This document shows, in pieces, positions 28,591-37,977 of a stretch of DNA of 64,000 nt. Source of the DNA: Burkholderiales bacterium (GTDB lineage Bacteria; Pseudomonadota; Gammaproteobacteria; Burkholderiales; UBA6910); NCBI GenBank assembly GCA_026005015.1, contig BPKG01000001.1, forward strand, positions 62,001 to 126,000. The letters are read 5' to 3'. Position numbers and translations under genes: made by a program. Numbering within the stretch: the first letter of the stretch is position 1; each line of letters starts with the position of its first letter. The notes beneath the pieces are model-generated. The model did no database searches and had not been told where the DNA came from. It was given only the letters and a program-made list of their open reading frames with translations.

Positions 28591-29433
28591 ATGAAACAAT
28601 TCGTCAACCGCCTGCGCGGCGTGGAGCGCGACATCCTCCAGGCGCCCGAACGGGGCGCCCCTCCCTACTACGAGCCCCAGGGCAACGAGATCCAGGTGTT
28701 CGAAGCGGCCTGGCGCAAGCGCTTGCCGGTGATGCTGAAGGGACCCACCGGCTGCGGCAAGACCCGCTTCCTGGAGTACATGGCGTGGCGCCTGAACCGG
28801 CCCCTGGTGACGGTGGCCTGCCACGAAGACCTGACCAGCGCCGACCTGGTGGGCCGCTTCCTGCTGGAGGGGGATGAGACCGTGTGGCAGGACGGGCCCC
28901 TCACCCGGGCGGTCAAGGCCGGGGCCATCTGCTACCTGGACGAGATCGTGGAGGCGCGCACCGACACCACGGTGGTGATCCATCCCCTCACCGACCACCG
29001 GCGGCGCCTGCCCCTGGAGAAGAAGGGGCAGGAGATCGAGGCCCACGAGGACTTCATGCTGGTGATCTCCTACAACCCGGGCTACCAGACGGTACTCAAG
29101 GACCTGAAGCCTTCCACCAAGCAGCGCTTCATCGGCATCCAGTTCGATTTTCCGGACGAGGCCCTGGAGCTGCGCATCCTCGGCAACGAAGTCCCGGAGC
29201 TGGACCCCCAGCTCGCCCGCAAGCTGGTGGCGGCGGGCCAGCGGGCGCGCGCGCTCAAGGACCACGGGCTGGAGGAAGCGACCTCCACCCGCGCCCTCGT
29301 CTATGCCGCCAGCATGATGGCGGCGGGGCTGGCGCCGGTGGAAGCGTGCCGCGTGGCCATGGTCAATCCGGTCACCGACGACATGGAGCTGGCCGAGGCC
29401 CTGATGGAAATCGTGCGGGCCCATTTCGAATAG
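28591..29433 (+). CDS. CbbQ/NirQ/NorQ family MoxR-type AAA+ ATPase
   Basis: The 280-residue protein is a MoxR-group AAA+ ATPase of the CbbQ/NorQ type. Walker A is [10 protein letters not shown], Walker B is [10 protein letters not shown], sensor 1 is VISYNPGYQ, and the CbbQ_C-like end is present. Relatives act with a VWA partner to insert metal or remodel a target: Rubisco activation for CbbQ-CbbO, nitric oxide reductase assembly for NorQ-NorD. The VWA partner is encoded 599 bases downstream, after a DedA gene. Neither Rubisco nor norCB is in the window, so the client is unknown. Confidence 0.9.
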   Translation: MKQFVNRLRGVERDILQAPERGAPPYYEPQGNEIQVFEAAWRKRLPVMLKGPTGCGKTRFLEYMAWRLNRPLVTVACHEDLTSADLVGRFLLEGDETVWQDGPLTRAVKAGAICYLDEIVEARTDTTVVIHPLTDHRRRLPLEKKGQEIEAHEDFMLVISYNPGYQTVLKDLKPSTKQRFIGIQFDFPDEALELRILGNEVPELDPQLARKLVAAGQRARALKDHGLEEATSTRALVYAASMMAAGLAPVEACRVAMVNPVTDDMELAEALMEIVRAHFE

Positions 29434-29454
29434 GGCCGCCGCGGGTCGCAAGCG

Positions 29455-30018
29455 TTGACGCTCGAATCGTTCATCCGCGACTACGGCTACCTGGCCGTCT
29501 TCGTCGGAACCTTTCTCGAAGGCGAGACCATCCTGCTGATGGCCGGCTTCGCCGCCCAGCGGGGTTATCTCTCCCTTCCCGAGGTCATAGCGGTCGCCTT
29601 CCTCGGGGGCTTCGCCGGCGACCAGCTTTACTTTCACCTGGGCCGGCGGCACGGAAGCGCCCTGCTCGAGCGGTTTCCCTCCCTGCGGGAGCGCACCGAG
29701 GCGGTGCGCCGGCTGCTCTTCCGCTTCCACGCGCTCCTCATCCCGGCGTTGCGCTTCGTGTACGGGATGCGGGTGATCGGCCCGATGGCGCTGGGGATGA
29801 GCGCGGTGCCGCCGCGTCGCTTCTTGGCGCTCAACCTGGCGGGCGCAGCCCTCTGGGCTGCCCTGATAGCGGGCGCCGGCTACTTTTTCGGCCGGGCGCT
29901 GGAGCTCCTGGTGCGGGATCTGGCGCGTTTCGAAGCAGCGGTATTCGGGCTCATGGCGGCCGTGGGCGTGGCGGCGTGGCTCGTACTCCACCGCCGGGGG
30001 AAGCACCGGCCGCAATGA
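29455..30018 (+). CDS. DedA/SNARE-associated family membrane protein
   Basis: The 187-residue protein has the DedA (VTT) family layout: an N-terminal re-entrant region FVGTFLEGETILLMAGF, FLGGFAGDQLYFHLGRR, then RFVYGMRVIGPMALGMS and C-terminal membrane helices. DedA proteins are linked to lipid (undecaprenyl phosphate or phosphatidylethanolamine) flipping and proton-motive force. Start is a TTG. It is inserted between the AAA+ and VWA genes, with 21- and 13-base gaps, so it is probably cotranscribed with them. Confidence 0.85.
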   Translation: MTLESFIRDYGYLAVFVGTFLEGETILLMAGFAAQRGYLSLPEVIAVAFLGGFAGDQLYFHLGRRHGSALLERFPSLRERTEAVRRLLFRFHALLIPALRFVYGMRVIGPMALGMSAVPPRRFLALNLAGAALWAALIAGAGYFFGRALELLVRDLARFEAAVFGLMAAVGVAAWLVLHRRGKHRPQ

Positions 30019-30031
30019 GGCGTCGTTTTCC

Positions 30032-32563
30032 ATGTCGGACGACATCGACGGTCTGCTGCACGAGCTGGCCCAGGTGAGCTTCGTCGCCCATCGGGACGCG
30101 GTGGACGCCTTGCCCGCGATCCGCCGCCACGGCGAGGCGACGGCCTCGGCCTGGCTCGCGGCTTGCCGGGTGCTCTTCCTCCACGACCGGGAGGCGGGCA
30201 AGGCGTTCATCCGTCTGAGCGGAGAGGCCGAGCGCATGTCGGAGTTGGTGCTCCCCTGGACCTCCCAGGCCCTGGCGTTTCTCGACTTCCGGGCCCCGGC
30301 CCGGGCGGTGGAGGGCTTCATGGAAAACCTGCCCCAGGCCTTCGCCACCCTGGGGCACGCGGGGGAGGCGCGCTGGGCCGAGATCGGCTTCCTCTGGTGT
30401 CGCCGGCACCTGGAAAGCGGCACCCTCTATTTCCGCACGCCGGTGGCGGACCTGGCGGGTCGCCAGGGGATCACGGGGGTGGAGCACATCACCCAGCCGG
30501 CGGAGGAGCTCTACGAGACCCGGCGCCTGATGCTGGCCGCTTATCTCCCCGGAGCCATCAAGGTGCGAAACCTCCTGGGGCCCCAGGCCCTGCTGCCCTG
30601 GGCCCAACGGGGCGCGGACATCCTGCAGGCGGGCCGGCTGCGGGGCGAGGCCTATTTCCGGCTGGAATCCGAGGAAAGCCTGCAGATCCTGCTGGAGCAG
30701 GTGCCGGGCTACCGGGTCGCCGAGCATCAGCGGCTGCTGGAATGCCTGCTCGCCGCCTGGTTCGAGACGCCCCCGCCGGTGCGGGAGAGCGCCTGGTCGC
30801 CGGATCAGGGGCGCGCTTTCGTGGAAACCGACGGGCGGGCCGTGTACGTGCCGGTGGTCCTGCCCGAGCGGGAAGAGGCCGTCGTGGGCTTGCTGCACAA
30901 CGCCGGCCACGTGGCCTGCGGCTCTTTCGAGCGGGCCCAATTGCAAGCCCTGTTCGCCGCCGCCGGCGTGGATCCCGGCCCCCTTTCGCTCCAGCAGCGG
31001 GCGAGCCTCGATCCGGTCTTTACCGCCTTCGGCGAGGATGCGCCCCGCTTCCGGCTCCTCTTCGACCTGTGCGAGGACCTACGGGTGGACGCTCGCCTGC
31101 GCCGTCGCATTCCCAACCACCTGCGGCGACTCGTGCGACTGGCGGAGCGGCGACCCATGCCTGCAGGCCCGGCCGCGCCCTATTACCGGGCGGCCCTGGA
31201 CACCTTGCGCCTCGTCCTGGACGAGACCACGGTCGGCCCCGAGCGGCAGGCCGAGCTCCAGTGGGATGAGTACCTTCGCCCCTTGACCGGGGAAGGGGCC
31301 ACCCTGGCGGACGCGTTCCAGGCGGCGAAGAAGCTGCTCGCGGGCGGTATCTTTCCCCCGCTCCCGACGATGGAGGATTTCCAGCAGGCGTATCTTCCCG
31401 GGCGTTCCCCCCACGGTGGGCGGGGGGTTTACCCCCAGGAAACGGAGGACCGATCCCGGGCGGCCCAAGGGGAAGGGGAAAGGGACGCGCCCGCCCGGGA
31501 AGGGGCCGTGGGGAAGGGACGGGAGCAGTCCGAGGAGGTCGCGGCCGGCGCCCAGGTGGCCCCCGTAGAGGCGGCGACGGGACAGGCCGCGGCGGGGCTG
31601 GGTCGCGACCTGGGCCGGCGGACCCCGGACGCTTCCGCCGGCGCCGGGCTACACCGCGCCCAGGAGCGGGGCGTGCCTTACCCGGAGTGGGATTACCGGG
31701 AGGGGCGCTATAAGACCCGATGGGCCTGGGTCCAGGAGCGGCGCCTTTCCGAGACCAACCTGGCAGAGGCCGAGCGGCTGATCGCCGCCTATGGGGAAGC
31801 GGCCGCCCGCTTGAAGCGAGCGATCCAGGCCCAAAAGCCCACCCGGCTCGCCCCCCGCCGGCGCCAGTGGGAAGGGGAGGAGGTGGACGTGGACGCCGCC
31901 GTGACTTTCATCACGGAAAAGCACGCCGGCCGCCTTCCCTTGCCCCGGGTCTACCGGCAGCGGCAGCGGCAGGAGCGGGACATCTCGGTGACGTTGCTGG
32001 CCGATCTGTCCACCTCCGTCATGCAGCAGCTCCCGGGGGAGCAGGGGCGCCTCGTGGACCGCATCCGGGCCGGCATCCTGCTCTTCGCCCAGGCGATGGA
32101 GGAGGTGGGCGATCCCTACGCCATCGCCGGCTTTTCCTCCAAGTATCGGGACAACGTGAGCTACTACACTATCAAGGACTTCGACGAGCCTTTCACCACC
32201 GAGGTGCGGGCGGTGGTGGGCGGGCTTTCGGGACGCCTCGCCACCCGCATGGGGGCGGCCATCCGCCACGCCATCGCCCGTTTCGCCGCGAGCCCTACGC
32301 CCCGACGGCTGCTCCTGATCCTCTCCGATGGCCGCCCCGAGGACTACGACGACGGCGGCGACATCCGTTACCTGCACGAGGACACCCGGGTGGCGGTCAA
32401 GGAGGCGGTGAACCAGGGGGTGCACCCGTTCTGCATCACGGTGGATCCGGCGGGCAGCGACTACCTGCCCAGGATCTTCGGCCACGGGCACTTCCTGGTG
32501 CTGGACCACATCAACTCGCTGCCGTTGCGGCTTCCGGAGATCTACCTGCGGTTGAGGCGATGA
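30032..32563 (+). CDS. VWA-domain protein of the CbbO/NorD family
   Basis: The 843-residue protein has a long helical N-terminal region, a charged, low-complexity Glu/Arg/Ala linker at about residues 460-560, and a C-terminal von Willebrand A domain with an intact metal-ion-dependent adhesion site DLSTS (in TLLADLSTSVMQQ) and the later LSDGRPEDYDD. It is the expected partner of the CbbQ/NorQ ATPase upstream; in that pair the VWA subunit recognises the client. There is no signal peptide, so it is cytoplasmic. The client is not encoded nearby. Confidence 0.88.
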   Translation: MSDDIDGLLHELAQVSFVAHRDAVDALPAIRRHGEATASAWLAACRVLFLHDREAGKAFIRLSGEAERMSELVLPWTSQALAFLDFRAPARAVEGFMENLPQAFATLGHAGEARWAEIGFLWCRRHLESGTLYFRTPVADLAGRQGITGVEHITQPAEELYETRRLMLAAYLPGAIKVRNLLGPQALLPWAQRGADILQAGRLRGEAYFRLESEESLQILLEQVPGYRVAEHQRLLECLLAAWFETPPPVRESAWSPDQGRAFVETDGRAVYVPVVLPEREEAVVGLLHNAGHVACGSFERAQLQALFAAAGVDPGPLSLQQRASLDPVFTAFGEDAPRFRLLFDLCEDLRVDARLRRRIPNHLRRLVRLAERRPMPAGPAAPYYRAALDTLRLVLDETTVGPERQAELQWDEYLRPLTGEGATLADAFQAAKKLLAGGIFPPLPTMEDFQQAYLPGRSPHGGRGVYPQETEDRSRAAQGEGERDAPAREGAVGKGREQSEEVAAGAQVAPVEAATGQAAAGLGRDLGRRTPDASAGAGLHRAQERGVPYPEWDYREGRYKTRWAWVQERRLSETNLAEAERLIAAYGEAAARLKRAIQAQKPTRLAPRRRQWEGEEVDVDAAVTFITEKHAGRLPLPRVYRQRQRQERDISVTLLADLSTSVMQQLPGEQGRLVDRIRAGILLFAQAMEEVGDPYAIAGFSSKYRDNVSYYTIKDFDEPFTTEVRAVVGGLSGRLATRMGAAIRHAIARFAASPTPRRLLLILSDGRPEDYDDGGDIRYLHEDTRVAVKEAVNQGVHPFCITVDPAGSDYLPRIFGHGHFLVLDHINSLPLRLPEIYLRLRR

Positions 32564-32567
32564 TGAA

Positions 32568-33752
32568 ATGAGCGCCTTCGATCCCTGTCCAATTCCCCGC
32601 CACGCCACCCTCATCGCCGCCGACCGGCAGGGCCTGGGCGCCTACGGAAAGAATCATCCCCTCGCCATCCCCCGGGTCTCCCTCACGGTGGCCCTGATCC
32701 GGGCCTACGGAGCCCTCGCCGAGGGGGAGCTTCTCGCGCCCCGTAAGGCGGCCGACGTCGAGCTCACCGGGTTCCATACCCCCGATTACGTGGCGGCCTT
32801 GAAGCGCAGCGAAGCCCTGGGGCGAGTGACGAGCGCCCACCGGGCGCGCCATCGTCTGGGCACCCTGGAGAACCCCTACTTCGAGCGTTTCTTCTCCATC
32901 GCCGCCGCCGCCGCCGGCGGGAGCCTCCAGGCGGCGGAGGCGGTGCTCGCCGGACGGGTCGCCTTCAATCCCGCAGGAGGCATGCACCACGCTCGGCCCG
33001 ACCATGCCCGGGGCTTCTGCTACTTCAACGATCCGGTGCTGGCGATCCTGCGGCTTAAGGCGGAAGGATGGCGGGTGCTGTATCTGGACCTGGACGCCCA
33101 CCATGGCGACGGGGTGGAGGAGGCCTTCGCCGACGATCCTGACGTGCTCACCCTGTCCCTGCACATGGACACGGCCTACGCCTATCCCCACCGGGGCGGG
33201 CGGCTGGAGGACGCGGGCACCGCCCTAGGGGGTCATACCACTATCAACGTGCCGCTCCCCCCTCGCACCCATGACGGGGAGTATCGGCTCCTCTTCGACG
33301 CCGTGTGGGGGCCCGTCCTGGAGCGCTTCGCCCCCGACGTCATCGTGCTCCAGGCGGGCACGGACCTGCTGGCTGCCGACCCCCTGGGGAAGCTGGCTGT
33401 CTCCACCCAATGCTTCCTGGACATCTGCGGCGAGGTGCTGCGCACCGCCCCTCGGCACCCGGACGGCACGCCCCGGCTCCTCGCCACCGGTGGAGGCGGC
33501 TACCACCCGGCGCTCCTGGCCCGGGCCTGGGCGGGGCTGTGGGGCCTGCTCTCCGGGCGGACGCTGCCCGACGAGATCCCCCCGGAGGGGGTCGAACGGT
33601 TGCGCGCCGCGGGTGGGACCCGGACGAGGATCGCATTCTCCGACCCGCGCCTGTACCGGTCCCGGCTGGACGAGCCGACCGGGGGACCCATACGCCCGGA
33701 AGTGGTCGAGCTCGCCCGGCGGCTCGCTGCCCATCCCTTTTTCCGCGGGTGA
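32568..33752 (+). CDS. histone deacetylase-family deacetylase/amidohydrolase
   Basis: The 394-residue protein belongs to the arginase/HDAC fold family (acetoin utilisation, acetylpolyamine amidohydrolase). The catalytic His pair is in GGMHHARPDHARGFCYFND, the zinc ligands are in LDLDAHHGDG and QAGTDLLAADPLG, and GGGGYHP carries the late glycine-rich motif. It would remove acyl groups from amines, either polyamines or protein lysines. It starts four bases after the VWA gene and ends overlapping or just before the aldo/keto reductase-like gene, so it is in the same transcript. Confidence 0.88.
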   Translation: MSAFDPCPIPRHATLIAADRQGLGAYGKNHPLAIPRVSLTVALIRAYGALAEGELLAPRKAADVELTGFHTPDYVAALKRSEALGRVTSAHRARHRLGTLENPYFERFFSIAAAAAGGSLQAAEAVLAGRVAFNPAGGMHHARPDHARGFCYFNDPVLAILRLKAEGWRVLYLDLDAHHGDGVEEAFADDPDVLTLSLHMDTAYAYPHRGGRLEDAGTALGGHTTINVPLPPRTHDGEYRLLFDAVWGPVLERFAPDVIVLQAGTDLLAADPLGKLAVSTQCFLDICGEVLRTAPRHPDGTPRLLATGGGGYHPALLARAWAGLWGLLSGRTLPDEIPPEGVERLRAAGGTRTRIAFSDPRLYRSRLDEPTGGPIRPEVVELARRLAAHPFFRG

Positions 33753-33754
33753 CG

Positions 33755-34906
33755 ATGGGGGTGGAGACGCCCGTTCCCGGTTACGCCACCCGCCGGGGCA
33801 CCGAAGAATACGCCCTCCGGTTCGGTGCCCGCTGCGGCGCTGGGCACTACAGCGAGTTCCTCAATCTACACCTCAAGCTCTCCTCCCTGGGCCTGGGCAC
33901 TTTTCCCGGGGCGGCGAGGGACGAGGTGGACGAGGGCTACGCCGCCATCGTGGAGCGGGCGCTGCTTGAGGGTATCAACGTCATCGACACCGCAGCCCAT
34001 TACCGCTACGGTCGGTCCCTGCGGGCGGTGGGTGAGGGCCTGCGCCGAGCGTTCGCCGCCGGCGTCACTCGGGAGCAGGTGTTTCTGATCTCCAAAGGCG
34101 GGTTTCTCGCTTTCGAGGACGGGCCGCCAGAGGATTTCGACGCCTGGTTCGAGTCGGCCATCGCGGGCCGCGGCCTAGGAGATCGGCGCGATCTGTGCGG
34201 CGTACACCTCCTAGCCCCCGAGCACCTCGCCTGGCAGCTCGACCGTTCCTTGGCGCTGCTCGGGGTGGCCGCCCTGGACGCCTTCCTGGTGGACCAGCCC
34301 GAGGTTCACCTCCCGGCGATCGGCAAGGCCGAGCTGAACCGCAAGCTGGAGCGGGCGTTCGTCGCCCTGGAGCGGGCGACGGTCGCCGGCAAGATCCGCT
34401 GTTACGGAGTTTCCACCTTCAACGCCTTCCGAGTGGAGACCGATCATCCCCTGTTCCAGTCGCTACCGTCTCTGCTGGGATTGGCGGAGAAAGCCGCCCG
34501 CGCAGCCACGGGGGATCCCCAGGCGCGACACCACTTCCGCGTGATCGAGGTGCCTTTCAATCAGATGATGACGGAGGCATTCACCCGGTTCTCCCACGCC
34601 ACCGGCCAGGGCAACATCGCCTCCACCCTGCAGGCGGCCCACCAGTTGCGCGTGTACGTGCTGGCGAGCCACACCCTGGGCAAGGGGCGGCTCGCGCAGT
34701 GTTGCGCCGAGGGCGTGCACGCCGCCTTGCGCGAGCTTCCCAACCACGCCCAGCGGGCCATGCAGTTCAACCGCTCCACCCCCGGCATCGGCACCAGCCT
34801 GGTGGGCGTGAGCACGCTGGCGCACCTGGAGGACCTGCTGGCGGTGGCCCGCATGCCCCCCATGCCCAGGGAAGCCTATCTGCGCCTGTACCGGCGGGCG
34901 GGGTGA
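33755..34906 (+). CDS. aldo/keto reductase-family protein with altered catalytic His
   Basis: The 383-residue protein is an aldo/keto reductase fold member. The Asp and Tyr of the tetrad are in NVIDTAAHYRYGRS (Asp78, Tyr83 or Tyr85) and the Lys in LISKGG (Lys114). The segment that in related proteins reads LHNPE reads VDQPE here (Asp180), so the usual catalytic His is replaced. NADPH-binding features toward the C-terminus remain. It may be a non-reductase or have altered chemistry. An in-frame GTG two codons upstream overlaps the deacetylase stop and is an alternative start. Confidence 0.82.
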   Translation: MGVETPVPGYATRRGTEEYALRFGARCGAGHYSEFLNLHLKLSSLGLGTFPGAARDEVDEGYAAIVERALLEGINVIDTAAHYRYGRSLRAVGEGLRRAFAAGVTREQVFLISKGGFLAFEDGPPEDFDAWFESAIAGRGLGDRRDLCGVHLLAPEHLAWQLDRSLALLGVAALDAFLVDQPEVHLPAIGKAELNRKLERAFVALERATVAGKIRCYGVSTFNAFRVETDHPLFQSLPSLLGLAEKAARAATGDPQARHHFRVIEVPFNQMMTEAFTRFSHATGQGNIASTLQAAHQLRVYVLASHTLGKGRLAQCCAEGVHAALRELPNHAQRAMQFNRSTPGIGTSLVGVSTLAHLEDLLAVARMPPMPREAYLRLYRRAG

Positions 34907-34942
34907 GCGGCAGACCTCGCCCGGACGGACGGCGGGCTGGGC

Positions 34943-36169
34943 TCACATCCGGCCCTGGTCCTGGTCGTGGCCGTGCTTGCGCCACAGGTAGCTCATGGCC
35001 AGGGCCACGAAGGCGCCGAAGATGAGGATCACGGTATAGATCGAGAGCTCGGCTCGGATCATCACGGCGTAGGCCCCCAGCATCACCAGGATGGACAGGT
35101 TCTCGTTGAAGTTCTGCACCGCGATGGAGTGGCCGGCCCCCATGAGCAGGTGCCCCCGGTGCTGCAGCAGGGCGTTCATGGGCACGACGAAATACCCGGC
35201 CATGGCGCCGATCGCCAGGAGCAGGCCGAAGGCGATGCGCCAGTCGTCGGTCAGGGTCATGGCCATCACCACCGCCCCCATGGCGATGCCCACCGGCAGC
35301 ACCTTGACCGATCGCTCCAAGTGCACGTACCGGGCCGCCAGCATGGAGCCCACCGCGATGCCCACCGCCACCAGGGCGGTCAACTGGGTGGCCTGCTCCC
35401 GGTTGAACCCCAGGGCCACGGCGGCCCAGGTGAGCACGATGAGGCGCAAAGTGGCTCCCGCGCCCCAGAACAGGGTGGTCACGGCCAGCGACACCTGCCC
35501 CAGGGGATCCCGCCACAGGAGCCGGAAGCAGTGCCAGAAATCGTGCAGGATGTAGCCCAGGGTGCGCTTGGGCAGCTTGTGGTCGATGTCCACCCGGGGG
35601 ATGTAGAGGTTGAAGACGGCAGCGACCAGGTAGATCACCACGATCACCGCCAGCGCGAACTGGGCCGGCGTCTCGATCCCGGGCAGCGCCAGGCGGTTCG
35701 TCACCAGCGCCTCCACGCCGGGCCCGATCAGGATTCCCCCCAGGATGGCCCCCAGGATGATGGAGGCCACGGTCAAGCCCTCCATCCAGCCGTTGGCCCA
35801 GACGAGCTTGGCCGGGGACAGGTACTCGGTGAGGATGCCGTACTTGGCAGGGGAGTACATGGCGGCGCCGATGCCCACCAGGCCGTAGGCGTAGAGGGGA
35901 TTCAATCCCGCCAGCATGGTGAGGCACCCGCCGAACTTGACCGCGTTGCTTAAGAACATGACCCGCCCCTTGGGGAAGGCGTCGGCGAAGGGTCCCACGA
36001 ATGGGGCCAGCACGATGTAGGAGAAGACGAAGAACTGCTGCAAGACCGGCGTCTGCCAGGCCGGGGCGGCACGATCCTCCAGGAGGGCGATGGCGGCGAA
36101 GAGCAGGGCGTTGTCGGCGAGGGAAGAAAAGAACTGCGCCGCCAGGATCGTGAAAAACCCGAAATTCAT
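34943..36169 (-). CDS. lplT: lysophospholipid transporter LplT
   Basis: The 408-residue major-facilitator protein matches LplT, which moves lysophosphatidylethanolamine inward for re-acylation. The N-terminal signature FTILAAQFFSSLADNALLFAAIALLE and about twelve hydrophobic segments are present. In enterobacteria the acyltransferase-ligase Aas is adjacent; it is not seen here. The ATG opens directly on the conserved N-terminal MNFGFFTIL. It is convergent with the aldo/keto reductase-like gene. Confidence 0.9.
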   Translation of the reverse strand: MNFGFFTILAAQFFSSLADNALLFAAIALLEDRAAPAWQTPVLQQFFVFSYIVLAPFVGPFADAFPKGRVMFLSNAVKFGGCLTMLAGLNPLYAYGLVGIGAAMYSPAKYGILTEYLSPAKLVWANGWMEGLTVASIILGAILGGILIGPGVEALVTNRLALPGIETPAQFALAVIVVIYLVAAVFNLYIPRVDIDHKLPKRTLGYILHDFWHCFRLLWRDPLGQVSLAVTTLFWGAGATLRLIVLTWAAVALGFNREQATQLTALVAVGIAVGSMLAARYVHLERSVKVLPVGIAMGAVVMAMTLTDDWRIAFGLLLAIGAMAGYFVVPMNALLQHRGHLLMGAGHSIAVQNFNENLSILVMLGAYAVMIRAELSIYTVILIFGAFVALAMSYLWRKHGHDQDQGRM

Positions 36170-36328
36170 CGCATGCGACCGGCCCGGAGAAAGAGGGGGA
36201 TGGCCCGTTGTACGGCTCGATGTTTGTTCTTGGGTCTCGGCTTTGTCGTTCTTGTCGCCGGCGTCTTCGAGCGGGCCGCAATCCGGCCGCGGGGAGCCGC
36301 CCGAGGGCTGGCCGCCCTTTATACCATA

Positions 36329-36365
36329 GAACCCCGTTCCCCAGCGGAGGCCGCGGGCGGGGTTC
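36329..36365 (+). terminator. hairpin with T-run, possible plus-strand terminator
   Basis: GAACCCCG (36329-36336) pairs with CGGGGTTC (36358-36365) and is followed by GTCGTTTTT on the plus strand. Both flanking genes are on the minus strand, and read that way there is no T-run. It could block antisense transcription into the gene starting at 36943, or be an unrelated hairpin. It occupies the 200-base gap between the minus-strand genes. Confidence 0.35.
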
Positions 36366-36373
36366 GTCGTTTT

Positions 36374-36943
36374 TCACTTTTTCCGCTCGCCGGCGGACGG
36401 GGAGGGAGGAGGTTCCCGGGATGGGGGCGGGGAAGCTTCCTGGTGGCGGGAGCGCCGGGCGAGGGCCCGAAGCAGCGCCTCCTGTTCGGCAAAGGAGCGC
36501 GCGCGGCCGTCGGGGGCTAGGGGTAGGTCCGTTTCCCCGGGGGGCGATCCGGCCGCGTCCTCGTCCGGGAAACGGCCGCGGAAGCCCGCCGGCGCCCCGG
36601 GCGTCTGCCCCAGGTAGACCTTCATCCGCAAGGCCTTGTTGAGCCTCGCCACTCGGCCTTCGATCCACACGATGTCGTGGGCGGCGAAGCCCGCGAGGAG
36701 GGATAGGGCGGCCCAGCCGAAGTAGGGAATCCCGGCGGCGAAGCCGACGGCAGCGGCCAGGCCGAGCCCGCGGAACACCCATGCTCCCCGCGGCTCCTCC
36801 AGGTAAGTCCGGTGCAGGCCCAGAGGGGCGAGCAGCAGGAGGGCGTAGGCCCGTTGCCTTCGCTTGAGAAGACGCGAAAGCTTAAGGTTGGCCGCCTGCA
36901 GCCCCCCGCCCTCCAGATCGAGCCGCTTCCACCCTTCGCTCAT
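36374..36943 (-). CDS. hypothetical TM2-like membrane protein
   Basis: The 189-residue product has hydrophobic segments at about residues 30-45, 57-73 and 75-90 with the motif LHRTYLEEPRGAW between the first two, recalling TM2-domain proteins. The C-terminal 80 residues are polar and proline-rich, ending in SAGERKK. Function is unknown. It is divergent from the LysR gene, 122 bases away, and could be its target. Confidence 0.65.
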   Translation of the reverse strand: MSEGWKRLDLEGGGLQAANLKLSRLLKRRQRAYALLLLAPLGLHRTYLEEPRGAWVFRGLGLAAAVGFAAGIPYFGWAALSLLAGFAAHDIVWIEGRVARLNKALRMKVYLGQTPGAPAGFRGRFPDEDAAGSPPGETDLPLAPDGRARSFAEQEALLRALARRSRHQEASPPPSREPPPSPSAGERKK

Positions 36944-37065
36944 GCACTACCCGCAAAAAACGAATTGTGATTCAATCATATCTGGCTGTCCGGCACCCGG
37001 CCGGCGGCCGCATGCGCTTCTCGCAAACGATGAGACCCTGAAACCGACGCTCCACGCCCGCACCC

Positions 37066-37977
37066 ATGGCCGACCGCAGACTCCAGGTCTTCTACACCGT
37101 CGCCAAGCAGCTCTCCTTCACCAAGGCGGCGGAGCTCCTCTTCATGACCCAGCCGGCGGTCACTTTCCAAGTGAAGCAACTGGAGGAGCACTTCAACACC
37201 CGGCTGTTCGAGCGCAGCCACGGCAAGATCAGCCTGACCCCCGCCGGGCAGCTCGTGTTCAACTACGCCGAGCGCATCCTCAACCTCTCTTCCGAGATGG
37301 AGACGCGGATGCACGAGATGACCGGCGGCATCGCCGGCCCCCTCTCCATCGGCGCCAGCACCACCATCGCAGAGTTCATGATCCCCCGGATCCTGGGGGA
37401 GTTCAAATCCGCCCACCCCCAGGTGCAGCCTCGCCTGGTGGTGGGCAACTCGGAGATGATCGAGAACCTGGTGGCGGACCACATGCTGGACCTGGGCCTC
37501 ATCGAGTCGCCCCCCCATCTGCCCCAGCTCAAGAACGAACTCCTGTGCGAGGACGAGCTGGTGATGATCTGCGCCCCCCAGCACCCCCTGGCCCAGTCGG
37601 CGAGCGTCACGCCGAAGCAACTGGCGGAGCTGCCCTATGTGAGCCGCGAGCCCGGCTCCGGGACCCGGGAGTTCGCCGACCAGTTTTTCGCCAAGCACGG
37701 GCTCGCGCCCGAGGAGATGAACATCGTCATGGAGCTGGGGAGCCCCGAGGCGGTCAAAGGGGTGGTGGAAACGGGGCTCGGCTTCGGCGTCCTCTCCCGG
37801 GCGACGGTGGAAAAGGAGCTCAAGTTGAAGACCCTGGTGGCGGTGCCCTTCCGGCCCAGGCTCACCCGTATCATGTCCATGGTCCTGCCGAAGGAGAAAT
37901 TCCGCTCCCGGCTCCTCACCACCTTCGTCGATTTCGCGACGGCGCGGTTCAATGCCCAGGCGAAGGTGAAAGCATGA
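37066..37977 (+). CDS. LysR-family transcriptional regulator
   Basis: The 303-residue protein has an N-terminal winged helix-turn-helix (AKQLSFTKAAELLFMTQPAVTFQVKQLE, about residues 12-39) and a C-terminal effector-binding domain with IGASTTIAEFMIPRIL and EPGSGTREFAD. The latter motif is typical of CysB/CbbR/YeiE-like members. The ligand is unknown. It leads an overlapping operon (ATGA) with an amidotransferase-like gene, a small gene and then alr, and is divergent from the TM2-like gene. A candidate ATTG-N5-CAAT site is at 36964-36976. Confidence 0.9.
   Translation: MADRRLQVFYTVAKQLSFTKAAELLFMTQPAVTFQVKQLEEHFNTRLFERSHGKISLTPAGQLVFNYAERILNLSSEMETRMHEMTGGIAGPLSIGASTTIAEFMIPRILGEFKSAHPQVQPRLVVGNSEMIENLVADHMLDLGLIESPPHLPQLKNELLCEDELVMICAPQHPLAQSASVTPKQLAELPYVSREPGSGTREFADQFFAKHGLAPEEMNIVMELGSPEAVKGVVETGLGFGVLSRATVEKELKLKTLVAVPFRPRLTRIMSMVLPKEKFRSRLLTTFVDFATARFNAQAKVKA

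Noticed and set aside
34767-36782. 671-codon minus-strand frame across lplT
   Set aside because: Out of frame with lplT, no family features, and basic low-complexity composition.
36964-36976. ATTG-N5-CAAT as LysR operator
   Set aside because: Position is right between divergent genes, but a single weak half-site pair is not enough to list as a feature.
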